A stretch of DNA of 64,000 bases from Brachionus manjavacas. Its lineage: Eukaryota > Rotifera > Eurotatoria > Ploima > Brachionidae. The stretch covers positions 67,501 through 131,500 of the forward strand of contig JAHQIY010000007.1 in the NCBI GenBank assembly GCA_019054805.1, written 5' to 3'. The position numbers were made by a program, and so were the translations under genes. Below the pieces are notes generated by a model. That model had not been told where the DNA came from, searched no databases, and was given only the letters and a program-made list of their open reading frames with translations. Below are positions 20,106 through 29,609 of this stretch, one piece after another. Every line of letters starts with the position of its first letter. Position 1 is the stretch's first letter.

Positions 20106-20300
20106 TGATGTATCCTAGCTTAACTCAATAGAAGGGGTTAAGCCAAAACTCTTTTCTTTCTTTTTCTTTATTCTTTCAATCCTCACATCAATCTAAATAG
20201 TTCGTAATCGCGGGTGATTGTTGCGCCATCTTCATCTCTGACCGTAATCATAAAAGTTCTGACGTCTATGATTGTAAGCTGGCGGCCACACGATGCAACA
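20106..20300 (-). repeat. 5' LTR, 195 bp, with U3 replaced by gag-derived sequence
   Basis: The terminal 12 bases (TGTTGCATCGTG on the minus strand) and the R-U5 part (20106-20200) match the 3' LTR. The middle, 20204-20288, instead matches the element's own interior at 19526-19612 (ggtgattgttgcgccatctt ... gattgtaagctggcggcca) in the same orientation, with a few substitutions. The TATA box is therefore absent from this LTR. Confidence 0.85.
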
Positions 20301-20306
20301 ATTTAT

Positions 20307-21639
20307 AGCCTGATAATCTTGCCATACTACAATTTTTTAATTTTACTTATCATCTAATGCTTTAATCTAACATCTAATCTAATGCTAAAGATTTTTACTT
20401 TCAAAAAATGTCAATCTTATTCATGAAATATTAAAATTTTTCGAAAAGAAATCAAAAAAAAATCCAAAAATTAACCGGAAATATTGTTGGTTTTTTATCT
20501 AATATTTATTGCGAAATTTATTCAAGAAAAGGTTTCGAAAAAAAGAAGGAAAAGATGGATCGGTCCTTTCTTTTCTTCTACACGGATACTAATCACGGTT
20601 CATAACACAATCAATATACTTTTCGACTGAGCGCTATCGGAGAATGCTCAAAATCAAGCCTCTTGACCACATTTTGTTGACGTGTTACTATATTATAAGC
20701 TATGCCTCGGTTTTTTGTCCTTTCATATTTATGAGTGTCATGAATCAAGTTGCTAGTTTGTTAGTCTTACTTAACTGATTGATTGCTGTTAAGAAATACA
20801 TTAAAATAGCTTAATTTGAATAAATGGTGTTGGTTTTTTGTTTTGAATCGATAAATTTTATATTTTTTATGTGACTATACTCCCACTAATTGTCTAAGAG
20901 ATCCAGTCAAGCTACCCGTTAACAATGTCTATAAAGAGAATATACAAAGAAGCTATTAGACTCCCGTTCATTAAAACAATCATTCAAGGCAGCAAGTATG
21001 GCTTTGTCACGCTAAGGGTCCTATAAATTTATAGGCAGGTTTGATTCAAAAACCGTTTATTAGAACCTGTAAGGAAATATAACCGGTAAGTCCTAATTTC
21101 GGCCGATACTTTTCGAAAAAAATTATTTTTAAAAATTTAATTTTGGAAATTTTTCACTTTTAAGAAAGAAATCTATTTCAAAGTGACAATAAAATTTTTC
21201 CTTTGAGCATTCATTTTTTTTATAAAAAAATGAATGAATGCAAAATGAATGCATTATTTTTATAATAAAATTTAATTTACCATAATTTTTAAAAAAATTT
21301 TGTTGATCACCAAATTCTAGCACAATCTAAACGAAAAGAAATTAAATAGATTTAAAATCTTAATCAAATTAAAATAATACATTTTTTTCATTTTGTATTA
21401 AAATTAACTAATCATATTTATTTTAAATTCCGGTAATCTCAAGCAATTTGAATTATTCAAAAACTGGATGGTATCTAGCATAGAAAAGAAAAAATGAAAG
21501 TTTTGTATGGCCACATATGAAAAAATTTGATAGCAAAATAGATTGCCATGAAAAAATTGTTCGGCAGAATTTTCTTTTAAAACTAGTTCAAGTTCGGGAA
21601 TGATTAAAAGAATGCATGAAATAAAATGAATAAATTAAA
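20307..21639. other. AT-rich spacer, no gene recognised
   Basis: No readable domain. A GC-normal patch at 20555-20680 and another at 20880-21040 have no recognisable coding potential. A short minus-strand frame at 21129-21323 is low-complexity and rejected. Confidence 0.4.
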
Positions 21640-22065
21640 AGAAATGCTTGATATTAGCTTTTCAAAGATAAATTTCACCTGTGATGTTTGGACGTCATTG
21701 AGTAGGAATCTTAAATTGAAGTTACTTGCCATTTTATTACAAATAACTGGAAGCTAAACTATTACCTGTTAGACATAACTTATTTTCCACATCCTCATGA
21801 TGCAAGTTTTATAAGCAATACAGTTTTTAAAAGCTAATTTTTTCCATAATTTTAATTATCTTTAATTTTGTAAAAGAAGAAATTGAATGATTTAGGAATA
21901 CAAAAGAGAAAAGGAGATTGCAAAAGACAATTAATCATTAATGCCTACCAGTGTTCTTTCAGAAATATGCTTTTCGATTGGCACACTTATAGTTGATAAA
22001 AAAATAACACGATTACACTCAAACACAGTTCAAGAACTATTATGCTTAAAATCTTGGATAAATTA
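21640..22065 (+). pseudogene. hAT transposase remnant
   Basis: Conceptual translation gives KINFTCDVWTSLSRN (the D-WTS motif with the first catalytic Asp) at about 21665, then after a frameshift EVTCHFITNNWKLNYYLL and DITYFPHPHDASF, and after a gap the dimerisation domain at about 21940-22060: PTSVLSEICFSIGTLIVDKK then TRLHSNTVQELLCLKSW. Both blocks are diagnostic of hAT transposases, which pair through the C-terminal domain. The central part, with the remaining catalytic residues and the insertion domain, is deleted. No TIRs were found around it. It could be the source family of the MITE at 5962, but that is not shown. Confidence 0.82.
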
Positions 22066-22442
22066 AAAAATAATAAATTTTAAAGAAATATTTATTTTTT
22101 TTATTTTATAATTAAATATAAATTTTTTTTGAAAATAAATTTTTAAAATCAAAAAGAGACTGGTGAAAAGCAAGGAAGAATTTGCTATAATATTTTCACA
22201 ATACGAGCCAGAAATAAGACAAAGTCAAGCAAGGAAAAGCGCCAAGAAGCTCTCATTCAAAGGTCAAATATCTTCGATGCAAAATTGCTGTCTAGACAAA
22301 CTCACATGAGAATTTATAACCCTAGCGATGCATAGAAGCAAAAAGAGAGAACAGAAGAGGACGAGACAAGCCAACGAAGCCTTAGTGGCTTCTATCATAT
22401 TTTTATTCTATTACTAGGGGTGAGAAAAAGTTTCATGATTAA
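22066..22442. other. Spacer, no gene recognised
   Basis: AT-rich to mixed sequence. Region 22150-22400 is purine-rich (repeated aagcaagg, gaagag words) but carries no recognised frame or fold. Confidence 0.35.
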
Positions 22443-22740
22443 TCATTAACCCCGTATAGCCGAATGGTTTGCGTGTTTGTCATGCAAGCAGAGGATCGAG
22501 GGTTCAAAACCCACTGAGGGTGAAAAAATCTTGAATCTTGAATCTTTTCAATACGGGGCGAATGTTTAATCCTTTTCATCATAAATATAGGGGGACCAGT
22601 TTCGACTGGGTAATAATTGCGGTGTCGATGATCATCTCGATGCAGTGGCCTCTGTGTCAGATCGGAGCCCTTGCTCAAAAAGGTACATGAAAAGGAGATG
22701 AGCGCCTCCCCATTATCCACATACAGGATAGAATAGGGAC
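22443..22740 (+). mobile_element. tRNA-derived SINE candidate
   Basis: The head resembles a tRNA with Pol III boxes: A box tagccgaatgg (22458) and B box ggttcaaaacc (22501). A 5-bp stem with a loop gtcatgc (CAT in the anticodon position) can be drawn, but the acceptor stem does not close, so it is not a working tRNA. A tRNA-unrelated body of ~200 bp follows, GC-richer than its surroundings, with several local hairpins. The words cccgtat (22452) and atacggg (22551) form an inverted pair around the head. No second copy, target duplication or A-tail was seen. Confidence 0.5.
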
Positions 22741-23339
22741 CAATATTAAAATAATTATTTGAAGTTTTTAGTCCTTATTTTGTATTCAAATAATGGACTT
22801 CCTGGTGAAAAAGCATATTAATTAATTCTGCTGATTTAATATTTAATATTTAAACATTTTGAAACGTCGTTAAAAAACATGTAAATAATTGTTTAGAATA
22901 TCATTTTCTGGCTAATGAGCTTTTCGTTTTAGTTAGAGCTCGAACTAACCTGTCATTTTGTTTATTTTGCAATACAGCTGGTAATTTTACTTTCAAAGTT
23001 TTTAAGTGAAATTTTTTTTTTAAATCTGCCAAAAGACAAAAGTCTCGAGAATCGGTTATCTTTAATGGGGTGAATATCTGAGGTAAGTTGATGAGAAGGG
23101 TTTACTCTTTTATTTCAAAAATTCACCCAGTTTACTTAAAAATAGCCCATCTGACATAATTACTTTGGGTATTTAACTTGATTTTGAATTTTTTTTTGCA
23201 AATTATTTTTTGGGAAATTTTTTATAGTATTATTTAACTAATGATTATTTGAAAATTTGTTTTTTTTGAATTTTTTAAAATGATATTAGGGTCCTAATAA
23301 AACACTGACCTTATTTGAAAAATAAAAAATAAAATAACG
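22741..23339. other. AT-rich spacer, no gene recognised
   Basis: Nothing recognised on either strand. Confidence 0.4.
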
Positions 23340-23429
23340 ATAATGATGATGAACGATTTGAAGGCCGAAGAAGAAGAATTTGGACCAAATGTTAAATAAA
23401 TAATGAGCATAAGAAATTGACAAGAATCT

Positions 23430-23830
23430 TCACGGCCAGTCCTAAAAAAATTAAATCCTTTTAATGCATGTTAATTATATAAAATATCCGCGCTAATGAG
23501 TATCCCGAGTTTGCTGAGTGGCTAATGAGGATTGGAATTGGCATTGAAGAACCTGGTATTCTCAAAAATTCTCAAACCGTTCATCATCATACCATTTTAT
23601 TATATCTGTACAGTGACTCATTTCATGAATGTGTACTGAATTGATGATATTTGTCTTGGACATTAGCAGACGATAAAAATATGTATCCAATTGAAGATCT
23701 TTATGAAGAAACCCCAAGTGGTTACCCATCAAATTCTCTTGAGCTTAAGAAAGAATGCATAGTAATGTTATTGAAAAACATTGCCTTCAATCAAGGATTT
23801 GTAATTGAACCCATCTAAAAATAAGAAGGC
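23430..23830 (+). pseudogene. Helitron-type PIF1 helicase remnant
   Basis: Translation gives NIRANEYPEFAEWLMRIGIG at about 23487-23545 and, in a later frame, YEETPSGYPSNSLELKKECI then VMLLKNIAFNQGF at 23704-23800. These are two ordered blocks of the PIF1-like helicase tail of Helitron Rep/Hel proteins (family patterns: F(A/S)-WLLRIG-G, and TPSG-P-H-L-LK-G---MLLRN-N---GLCNGTR). Intervening helicase motifs are degraded. Fused stops show it is dead. The Rep domain is not seen. A host PIF1 fragment is less likely given the surroundings. Confidence 0.72.
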
Positions 23831-24040
23831 TATGGGAACGCTTTATTTAAGCCGAGATTTCAAATAAACTGTATAGCCATTTTTGGGTTAAAATATTTAA
23901 AAATTTTGTTAGACTTTAATTTTGGTCATAAAGATTGATTGCGCGCTTTCAGAATAAAAATATAAGATTTTATTTCTATTTTAAATCTTTAATTAAAAAA
24001 GATAAACTTTACTAATTTATTTATCAATAAAAACTTTAAA

Positions 24041-24973
24041 ATGAACAAATATTTCAAATTAAAGCTTGTTTTTTATATCTGTATTTGTGTATTTTTTTGT
24101 TTTGTAATTATAATGTTCTTTTATTGTATTAATAAACGAATTGTTGGTCGGAAAAAGAATAAACCAATAGATGAAGAAAGTCTTAAAGATTTTAAGATTT
24201 TCAATCACGATTTAATCAATGAAAATAAAAAAAAAACTGATTCAAATCTTTCAATTGTCAACTTTGACAAAATTCAGAATATTGCATTCAATTCGGTCAA
24301 CTTACACTTTTTGTCGAAACAATTTGCTACTAATTTTATTAAAAAAAAAAATTATAAATACACCAATAAATCATTTTATACTGATTTAACAAGTATTAGT
24401 AAAAACGGTGTATTTTCTTTAGCTCCTATTGTCAGTCAATCAAGCATTATGATAAAGTCAAGTTACACAAAAAGCAAAAAGATGAAATTAGTTAAAAACA
24501 TTCAAAAAAAGATGAAATTATTTGGTAGAAATTTCTTTTTAAGAAAAAGAAACGAACGAGACAAAATTTATTGTCTTTTTAACATGAGTCTTATTCAGCA
24601 AAGATACCTGCTAAATTTTTATGGAAGGGATAAAAATCCTATACTTGTTGCCAAAGAAGAATACAAAAGAAAATTAAAATCAAAGCAAATAAACTGTAAT
24701 TTAAAAGAAAAAAGGAGAGACTCTGTTGACCCTGAAATTTTTGTTGATAATTTGAGCCATCAGGTTCAATCATATTTGAAAAATTCGATTTTCAGCCATC
24801 TTATTAAAAATGTTGACAATTGTGGTGATTTGGGAAGGAAATTAATTTATAGAATTAGAAAATTAGAATATAGAGACCAGTATTTTTTAACTAAGAAAAG
24901 AATCAAAAGGCTCAAAAAAGGAGCCTTTATTCCTAAAATAAATATAGAACTGTATAATATACGGGAAAAATAA
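24041..24973 (+). CDS. Orphan single-pass membrane-anchored basic protein (310 aa)
   Basis: I do not recognise this family. It is an uninterrupted 310-codon frame from ATG at 24041 to TAA, with a polyadenylation signal AATAAA at 24977-24982 almost touching the stop. Residues ~9-29 (FYICICVFFCFVIIMFFYCI) are a hydrophobic segment followed by basic residues, which suggests an N-terminal signal-anchor with the rest cytosolic. The remainder is rich in Lys, Arg, Asn, Phe and Tyr and has no cysteine pattern or catalytic motif I can name. No introns are needed. A decayed copy at 3600-4541 shares its 3' flank. Its AT-rich codon use fits the host. It may be a lineage-specific gene or a gene carried by an unrecognised mobile element, since a Helitron scrap lies just upstream. 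Confidence 0.68.
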   Translation: MNKYFKLKLVFYICICVFFCFVIIMFFYCINKRIVGRKKNKPIDEESLKDFKIFNHDLINENKKKTDSNLSIVNFDKIQNIAFNSVNLHFLSKQFATNFIKKKNYKYTNKSFYTDLTSISKNGVFSLAPIVSQSSIMIKSSYTKSKKMKLVKNIQKKMKLFGRNFFLRKRNERDKIYCLFNMSLIQQRYLLNFYGRDKNPILVAKEEYKRKLKSKQINCNLKEKRRDSVDPEIFVDNLSHQVQSYLKNSIFSHLIKNVDNCGDLGRKLIYRIRKLEYRDQYFLTKKRIKRLKKGAFIPKINIELYNIREK

Positions 24974-25117
24974 AAGAATAAATTAAGTTCCAAGAAATCA
25001 AATGTTTTGAAAATTAAAATTAAAACTGAAAAAATAATTTTAAGATTTTTGAAACTTTAGTTTTTAATATTTGGCTGATAATTTTTTAATCAAAATTAAG
25101 AAAATTTGTAGCACTTT

Positions 25118-26444
25118 TACATATTTTTAGAAAAACACAAAAAAAATTTTTTCAACACCAATAAATAATCTGATAAAATTTTTATTAAATTTTAATAAAA
25201 TTTTTAAATTCTAAATTAATTTTCTAGGCATCAATAAATATCTCCAAAATAGTAATTCTGAAAAAATACTTTTAACTAAATCGCTATTCCTTTTGCTGAA
25301 AAATTTTTAAAATCAAAAAAGTAAATTTTTTCTCGGAAAAAAATTTAATTCAGTTTGGTACTTAAACTTTTTTATTTATACTCAATTAAGGAAAAATTTA
25401 AAATTTTAAACTTTTTTAAAAAATTCAAATTTAATAAATTTATGTTATGTTATATAAATATTTATATTATATAAATTATGTTTAAATAATTTTTTAAAGC
25501 TTAGGTAACGGTCTTTAAAATATTCTGCTTTTCATTTTACATACTTTGATGGAACGAATGCAACATCTAAACAAAGTTTTTGTCAAAAATAGCCTGTCCT
25601 TTCAGTGTTAACTACTAATTCTATTGCGATTTCATCCTAAACATTCATGTATCTGTTATGCTTTCAAAATATTTATTAATAATGATTATCTCAATCAATA
25701 AACCATATGAAAATATAAAGAGTCAAAAAAAATCAAAAATTCAATTAAGAATTGTCTTAAAAATGTGGAATTTTGTCAAAATTTGAATTTTTCACATATA
25801 TTTTGTAAAGAACTTTGTGTAAAAATTTCAAAAAAAATTGGGCTTTTTAATTTTACACGATTAATTGAAATCATTGAGAATGTTTTTTGCAAGAACACGA
25901 CCTTTAGCCTTAATTGTTAATAGTTTAAAAAAGCTTTAATGTTTTAAAAATTATTTTTTGAGGCAAAAAGTCTAACGACTTCAAAAATTCTAAATTTAAG
26001 AATTTATACAAAACATCCATTTAACTTAGATGAGATTCTAATTTTAACAGCCTCCCAGAAAAGATGCAAGATACTAAGAAACTCTCTACAACTGTTGATC
26101 GTCGAAATGTTAAAAAGTTGCTTTGCTTCAATTGAATCTTCCTCTTTGTCCAGTGAAACTAAATGGACGTTAACACTTGCATATCATATATTTAAAAAAA
26201 ATATCATTGTTTAATAAAAATTACAATAAATTTATTAAATCAAAATAAAATAATATATTGCATAATATTTTTAATAGATAAACGACAAGAAAAATATATT
26301 TATTGCCAAATTTAATAAAAATATATCAAATAAAAAAAAAATATACTAAAAAGAACAAAAAATTACTCAAAATTTTTTTTTTAACTAGTTCCTTTTTTTT
26401 TGTTTACATTTATTTTTTGGACAAAAAAAAATATTTTTTTTTGT
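25118..26444. other. AT-rich spacer with one arm of a direct repeat
   Basis: No gene recognised. The segment 25290-25396 is repeated at 27093-27198 (see the separate entry). Between 26040 and 26170 the sequence is GC-normal but has no readable domain. Confidence 0.4.
25290..25396. repeat. Direct repeat, left copy (about 105 bp)
   Basis: 'ttttgctgaaaaatttttaa' ... 'aatttaattcagtttggta' ... 'tttttatttatactcaatta' recurs in the same orientation at 27093-27198 with ~15% differences. The two copies lie on either side of the first part of an antisense MULE remnant. They could be members of a dispersed repeat or the remains of long terminal repeats. Confidence 0.6.
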
Positions 26445-27092
26445 AAATGCTTACCACACGTTTCGCAAATTTTACTCACACTTTCAGGAGTTTTTTGTCG
26501 CTTGCTACTTGGTCCTGAAACTGATTCATCAACGTCGAATATCAAATTTTCTTCTGGTTCTCTTAGAACAGACGGTTGAATTTAGACTTTTTAGATATTT
26601 AGCAGGAGCACCTCTTTTTTTGTTGTTATGTATCGGCAAATCCAAGCCAATTGAGCTGAAATCCAGTAACTGGAGTCTAAACGAAAACGAAATAACATGA
26701 TTGCACTTGTATTGTTCGAGCCAAAAAGAATAATTTAGGTGTTTTTTAATTTAAAAAAGTATACTTTTAATCAATTAAGAATAAATCAGTAAGATCATTA
26801 AAACAAATATTTTTTATTTGATATATGGATGTATTATTAAATTTATGGTATTTTTTAATAAAATAATTATATTACACGAAACTGACTTAGCCAAATACAT
26901 TTTTGATACTTTCAGAGAATTAAAATTTAATGAAATCCTGTTCGCTCCGGGATTTATCTTGTCAATTCTCTTTGGAAGAAATAAATTTGGATTTAAGTTC
27001 TATACTTTTTATGTCTTCGATCATAACGTCGAAATCATTCCAATATAGCATCTAAAAGTTCTTTATTTTCAATAACAGGTTGTTTATGGAAT

Positions 27093-27198
27093 TTTTTGCT
27101 GAAAATTTTTTAAAATCCAAAAATTAAATTTTTTGCCAGAAAAAGGTTTAATTCAGTTTGGTATTTAAACTTTTTTATTTATACTTAATTAAGTAAAA
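27093..27198. repeat. Direct repeat, right copy (about 105 bp)
   Basis: Partner of 25290-25396, sharing 'gaaaattttttaaaatc', 'tttaattcagtttggta' and 'cttttttatttatact'. It lies inside the span of the antisense MULE remnant. Confidence 0.6.
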
Positions 27199-27394
27199 AT
27201 TAATTAATTTATTAATTAGTATAAATAATCCTCTTAATCGACTTATTTATCACAAAATTTTTTTAGCAATTTAAAGGATTTTTGGGTTTCCAACAAACCA
27301 ATATTTATTGATTCACTATTTTTTGCTTGCCATTTTATTTTGAATAATTGTGTTGCATTTACAAAAAAATCCTTAGGAAATATTGTTTGTAATC

Positions 27395-27470
27395 CATATA
27401 TGTCATTTTATTTATTTTATTTATTTGTATATCTGTATAGAGATAAGACTTCTTCAGATTAAAAAAAAAC
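27395..27470 (-). mobile_element. LINE family A 3'-end fragment (antisense)
   Basis: On the minus strand: 'aatctgaagaagtcttatct', then 'ctatacagatatacaaataa' and aataaataaaat. This matches the family A 3' end (ctgaaggag...gctcggtacagaaaacaaataaataaa) seen at 37030, 45446 and 38955-38897. It is a severely 5'-truncated insertion, typical of LINE retrotransposition, or a leftover of a larger copy. Confidence 0.7.
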
Positions 27471-28115
27471 TTTTCAATTTCGTTTTTAAATCAAAAAATT
27501 TATTCAACCGTTTGTCAAGATTTTTAGCCCAACAATTCACTCTTTTTTTCAGATCAAACACTTTTTTAAAATAATCCAATCAATACTTTTTTCGATGTGT
27601 TGATTGAATTATCAACTACTCTAAAACAAGTTGCCTTTATTGATCTGAAGAAGAAGGCAAAATCAACAGTTTTTTCTGATGAACACAATGCTATTCAAAA
27701 GGGTGAAATTTTTTATTTTTAACACTTGTACCGCCTGTTAATGCTGGAAATCCTCCGTAAGTTAACTTTTATATTTCGTCCGAAAAAATAAATCTAGCTT
27801 CTTTAGCGTTTCTAAGTAATCGTTTTGTAGTCAACATTACTCGGAATTTTTGGTCTTGAAAAGCTTGAAATTCATGTTCGGCTACGAAAACTTGATCATC
27901 ACTATCTGGTTTTTCATTGTATTGTTCACGCCAATTTTGGTTCATCGTCGGTTGATTTGTCACTTTATTTGACTTGAGATAACTTTGGGAATATTATTTA
28001 ATTTTATCTTTTTTAGTGGTTGAAATCCAGCATTGATTAGATTTTTAAAAATACTTTCCGATTTGAGTCCCAATTTTTCATATTCGTCAATTTTTTAATC
28101 GATTTATGAAATAAT

Positions 28116-28141
28116 AATCTCGCCATTGCTATGGCGAGATT
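28116..28141. repeat. Perfect hairpin, 11-bp arms
   Basis: aatctcgccat / atggcgagatt around a tgct loop. It is GC-richer than its surroundings. It may be a transposon terminus or a Pol III-like hairpin; no function is assigned. Confidence 0.5.
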
Positions 28142-28469
28142 GCTTTATTTGGATGATCTTCATCTGAAAACAACTAATAATTTCTTATATTTTATATAAA
28201 TTTTTAACATAAATTAACGAAAACGCTCCATTTAATCTCAGCGAAACTGATTTGCTTTTGTGACCAATAGGTGGTAGAAACAAGAAGGATCAACATTTTA
28301 GCAACCTAAACAACCACTCAAGCAAGACAAAAAAAAACAGCAATAAAACGTAAAGTAACAAACCAAGTCGTCGAAAATCAAAAAAAAAGGGAAAAAGGAA
28401 GTAACAAACCAAAAACGCAACTTATCTCAAAATCCAAACGAGTCTTTTCAATCTTCAAGTTCATTTGAG

Positions 28470-29245
28470 ATGGACAACAGTGTTCACTCACTCACAGATA
28501 AAAACGATTCCGTAATAATCGACGAAAAAGTATTTAGATACGAAATTAGTAATTTAATTAGCTTTTGCAATCCGCAAAAAAAGAAAAAGACAAAAACATT
28601 AACTTTCCAAAAGCGGAAATCAAAAACGCTTTTGTCAACATCAAAAACAAACAACTTTATTTAATCAAATCGGACAAAAACACAATTAAAAACCTCAATA
28701 ACTATGAATGGCCAGATAAAGCCTTCTCACGAGGTATAAGCAAAGAAGAACCAAAGAAAAATAAAACTTTTATCGCAATTCGAGGAGACATACGACCAAC
28801 AATGCTAACGATGATGACTTCAAAATAGAAATGTCGAGGCGTTACCATCTTGTTAATATTAAGCGTTTAACAAAAAAAAATAAAAACAATAAACCTCTTC
28901 CGTTAATTAAAGCACAAGTAAACAACAAGGAAACAGTTGAAAAACTACTAAAATAAGGAATAAGAATATGCTACACATCGTACAAAGTCGAATTAATGTC
29001 AAACCACAGCAATTCAAAAACTGCGATAAATTTGATCATGATGAAAATAATTGCACTAACGAAGCAAAATGTCCTCTATGCACTGGTAATCACTTACTCA
29101 AGCAATGTAAACTTTTCAAGAAAAAAACGCGAATAATGAAGAAAATCAAGCCCAAATAAAATGTTCCAATTGCGGAGAAAATCACCCAGCTTACAGTAAG
29201 AAATGTAAACAAATAAAAAGAGAAACAGAAAAATAAATCAAGTAA
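28470..29245 (+). pseudogene. LINE family B ORF1 (gag-like, zinc knuckles), broken
   Basis: The frame opens at ATG 28470. After a frameshift near 28570 it reads VNIKNKQLYLIKSDKNTIKN and YEWPDKAFSRGIS, then at 29005-29240 a knuckle array: a first box with its leading Cys changed (NCDKFDHDENNC), CPLCTGNHLLKQC and, in the next frame, CSNCGENHPAYSKKC. The CxxCgxNHpA type of last knuckle is typical of I/Jockey ORF1 proteins, which coat LINE RNA. At least three frameshifts or stops. Confidence 0.78.
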
Positions 29246-29609
29246 TTAGGAAATAACTACGCTCTACGCTCAAGACACCAACGTTGTTGCTTCAAACACA
29301 ACAAAAGCTTCCACATAAAGAAATAAAACAATAACTGAAAATCGAGCCAACACAAAAACAAAACAGTAGTGTTACAGCACACTCAGCAAAAACAAGCAAT
29401 ACAGAACTCAAAAGCTTAATTTCTTTACTGATTGCAAATATTACATACAAATCAACGACACGTCGAGCCTTGATAGATTTTCTGGACACGTCGAGCCTTG
29501 AAATGATCAAATATGCAATTGAATCACTTACCAAAAAAAAATCAATGCATACTAACTTCAAAATATCTTAATTGTCGTTCCTTTTCCAAAAAATTCGATA
29601 AAATTTACA

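Larger units (their letters stand above)
18929..20300 (-). mobile_element. Short GC-rich LTR retrotransposon, internally deleted
   Basis: LTRs at 18929-19130 and 20106-20300 (transcription on the minus strand, so 20106-20300 is the 5' LTR) bound an internal region of only ~975 bp. The element is flanked by the 6-bp direct repeat atttat (18923-18928 and 20301-20306). LTRs read TGTTG(T/C)ATCGTG...TCCTAGG-type to ...CATCA in minus orientation, i.e. TG...CA. The inside holds a gag start and a pol tail; protease, RT and integrase are missing. It is strikingly GC-rich against an AT-rich host. Only the 3' LTR retains a recognisable U3 promoter. Confidence 0.9.
26445..27990 (-). pseudogene. MULE transposase remnant, antisense
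   Basis: On the minus strand, the open frame 27963-27769 gives DDQVFVAEHEFQAFQDQKFR and MLTTKRLLRNA, the segment that precedes the catalytic domain in many animal MULEs. In other frames follow GGFPALTGGTS and KNKKFHPFE (family: GFP-L--GT-D-N--FHPF), EKTVDFAFFFRSIKATCF (about 27675-27620) and NCWAKNLDK. Near 26640-26450 a C-terminal KRGAPAKYLKSLN and a short SKICETCGK resemble the KRGRP-KAKKAL tail of MULEs. Multiple frameshifts. A LINE family A 3' tail is inserted at 27395-27470. That 26445-26700 and 27480-27990 belong to one copy is inference. Confidence 0.66.

Noticed and set aside
22439-22720. 93-codon minus-strand frame over the SINE-like region
   Set aside because: No family resemblance, and the Pol III boxes on the plus strand explain the sequence better.
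28121-28140. Hairpin as a bacterial-type terminator
   Set aside because: The window is eukaryotic; the hairpin lacks a T-tract and no gene ends there.
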